Source of the DNA: Stephanodiscus triporus
Taxonomy: Eukaryota; Bacillariophyta; Thalassiosirophyceae; Thalassiosirales; Thalassiosiraceae
Assembly (NCBI GenBank): GCA_036939755.1
Contig: JALLAZ010000793.1
Coordinates: forward strand, 1 to 13,794
Direction: 5' to 3'
Length of the DNA stretch: 13,794 nucleotides
Shown in pieces: positions 13,216-13,794 of the stretch (positions are counted from its first letter, which is position 1; each line of letters starts with the position of its first letter). A program made the position numbers and the translations under genes. Below the pieces are notes generated by a model. It ran no database searches. It was not told where the DNA came from and worked only from the letters and a program-made list of their open reading frames with translations.

Positions 13216-13633
13216 AAATCTATGCGGCAAGACACGTACCTACTCGAAAAGTACGACGGCAGAGTTCTTGGTTCCCGCCGGAACCTTATAGCGGTTAAGC
13301 TGTGAACCCTAATATTGACAAAAGGAGCCAAATTTGCAAATGCCGATCTTGCCAATTTTTACCTTATGTCACCATTGAAACGACCTGAATATGCCAGGAT
13401 TAAATTGACGGATATTCCAGAAGAAGTAATTAATGAATACAATCTGCATCAATTCACAACACCAGATGGATGGGTATATGTTAAGGTCACGTGAGCGATG
13501 TACGGCTGACCTCAGGCTTGCTCACTTGGACACAGGATCAACTCAAACAGCGTTTAAACCAAGAGGGATATTTTCAAAGCCAAACTGTGCCTGGATTATG
13601 GAAAAAATAAAGACTGGTTTTCATCCTAGCTGG
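13216..13633 (+). pseudogene. Decayed reverse-transcriptase fragment of an LTR-type retroelement
   Basis: From 13216 one frame reads toward an RT palm-like block: GAKFANADLANFYLM, then LKRPEYARIKLTDIPEEVI, then DGWVYVK. The motif MYG-PQA follows at 13498-13518. In-frame TGA stops lie at 13303, 13492 and 13507. At about 13528 the match continues only after a one-base frame change, giving GYFQSQTVPGLWKK before a TAA at 13608. The order D-x-x-NFYL, YGxPQA and GYxxxxxxPGLW is that of reverse transcriptases I associate with diatom retroelements (Ty1/copia-like RVT_2 type); the catalytic DD block is not visible, so the relic is truncated near 13633. The family name is from memory of these motifs. 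It is clearly non-functional. Confidence 0.8.
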
Positions 13634-13794
13634 AGCACTTTTCTACGGTACTGTTTCGCTTTGAAAAAATCTAGTGTCTAAATAACCAATAGCTTTAATT
13701 ACTAACTACTTATCCTACCAGCATAGCATACAATAGTGCGCAAAAAATGCATATTTTCCCCCCTCAAAACGAAGGCCAAGCCTAACTGCGCCCC
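13634..13794. other. Right-edge non-coding sequence
   Basis: No gene is seen after the RT relic. TACTAAC at about 13700 followed by TATCCTACCAG resembles a branch point plus 3' splice site, but no exon is recognisable before the window ends, so this may be chance. Confidence 0.3.

Noticed and set aside
13270..13285. GGTTCC/GGAACC palindrome as a regulatory hairpin
   Set aside because: It lies within the RT-relic frame and a 6-bp stem is easily expected by chance.

Overview
The window looks like nuclear DNA from a diatom, most likely a centric one. Two genes carry short spliceosomal introns of about 100 bp with GTGAGT or GTATGG donors and TTTTCAG-type acceptors. There is a nucleus-encoded fructose-1,6-bisphosphatase with a plastid-style N-terminal extension. 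Other proteins are secreted or wall-type and rich in Ser, Thr, Pro and Lys, and a decayed reverse transcriptase of a kind I associate with diatom retroelements is present. The organism assignment is an inference from gene content; no species can be named.

Layout. 1-70: clustered copies of an EcoRI-centred palindrome. 167-429 (-): possible first exon of a secreted Ser-rich protein. 954-4724 (+): a 1256-residue intron-free ORF with an extreme Ser/Arg N-terminal half and two MORN-like motifs near the C terminus. 4970-5257: a TA-flanked MITE-like element. 5639-6418 (+): a small secreted protein with an exact pentalysine cluster, the silica-targeting signature of silaffins, and a GPI-like tail. 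6621-8344 (-): FBPase, two exons. 8792-9232: an imperfect fold-back. 9331-11052 (+): a lectin-like domain followed by about fifteen 16-residue mucin-like repeats, two exons. 11214-11639: a second TA-flanked element with 26-bp perfect terminal inverted repeats and a nested hairpin. 11687-12767: broken, unrecognised coding-like sequence. 12726-12757: a perfect hairpin followed by T10. 13216-13633: a reverse-transcriptase relic with stops and a frameshift.

Function. The intact genes do not form an operon or a clear pathway. FBPase belongs to plastid carbon metabolism. The pentalysine protein and the lectin/mucin protein flank it and look like secretory-route surface or frustule proteins, but their closeness may be chance. 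About half of the intergenic sequence is mobile-element debris, and triplet microsatellites (GAC/GTC) have been built into the coding parts of at least three genes.

I did not find a convincing multi-gene novel system. The best leads are the pentalysine protein, the cysteine-free regulatory loop of FBPase, the stop-free 3n intron in the lectin gene, and two different MITEs that share a terminal CYGTA and TA flanks.
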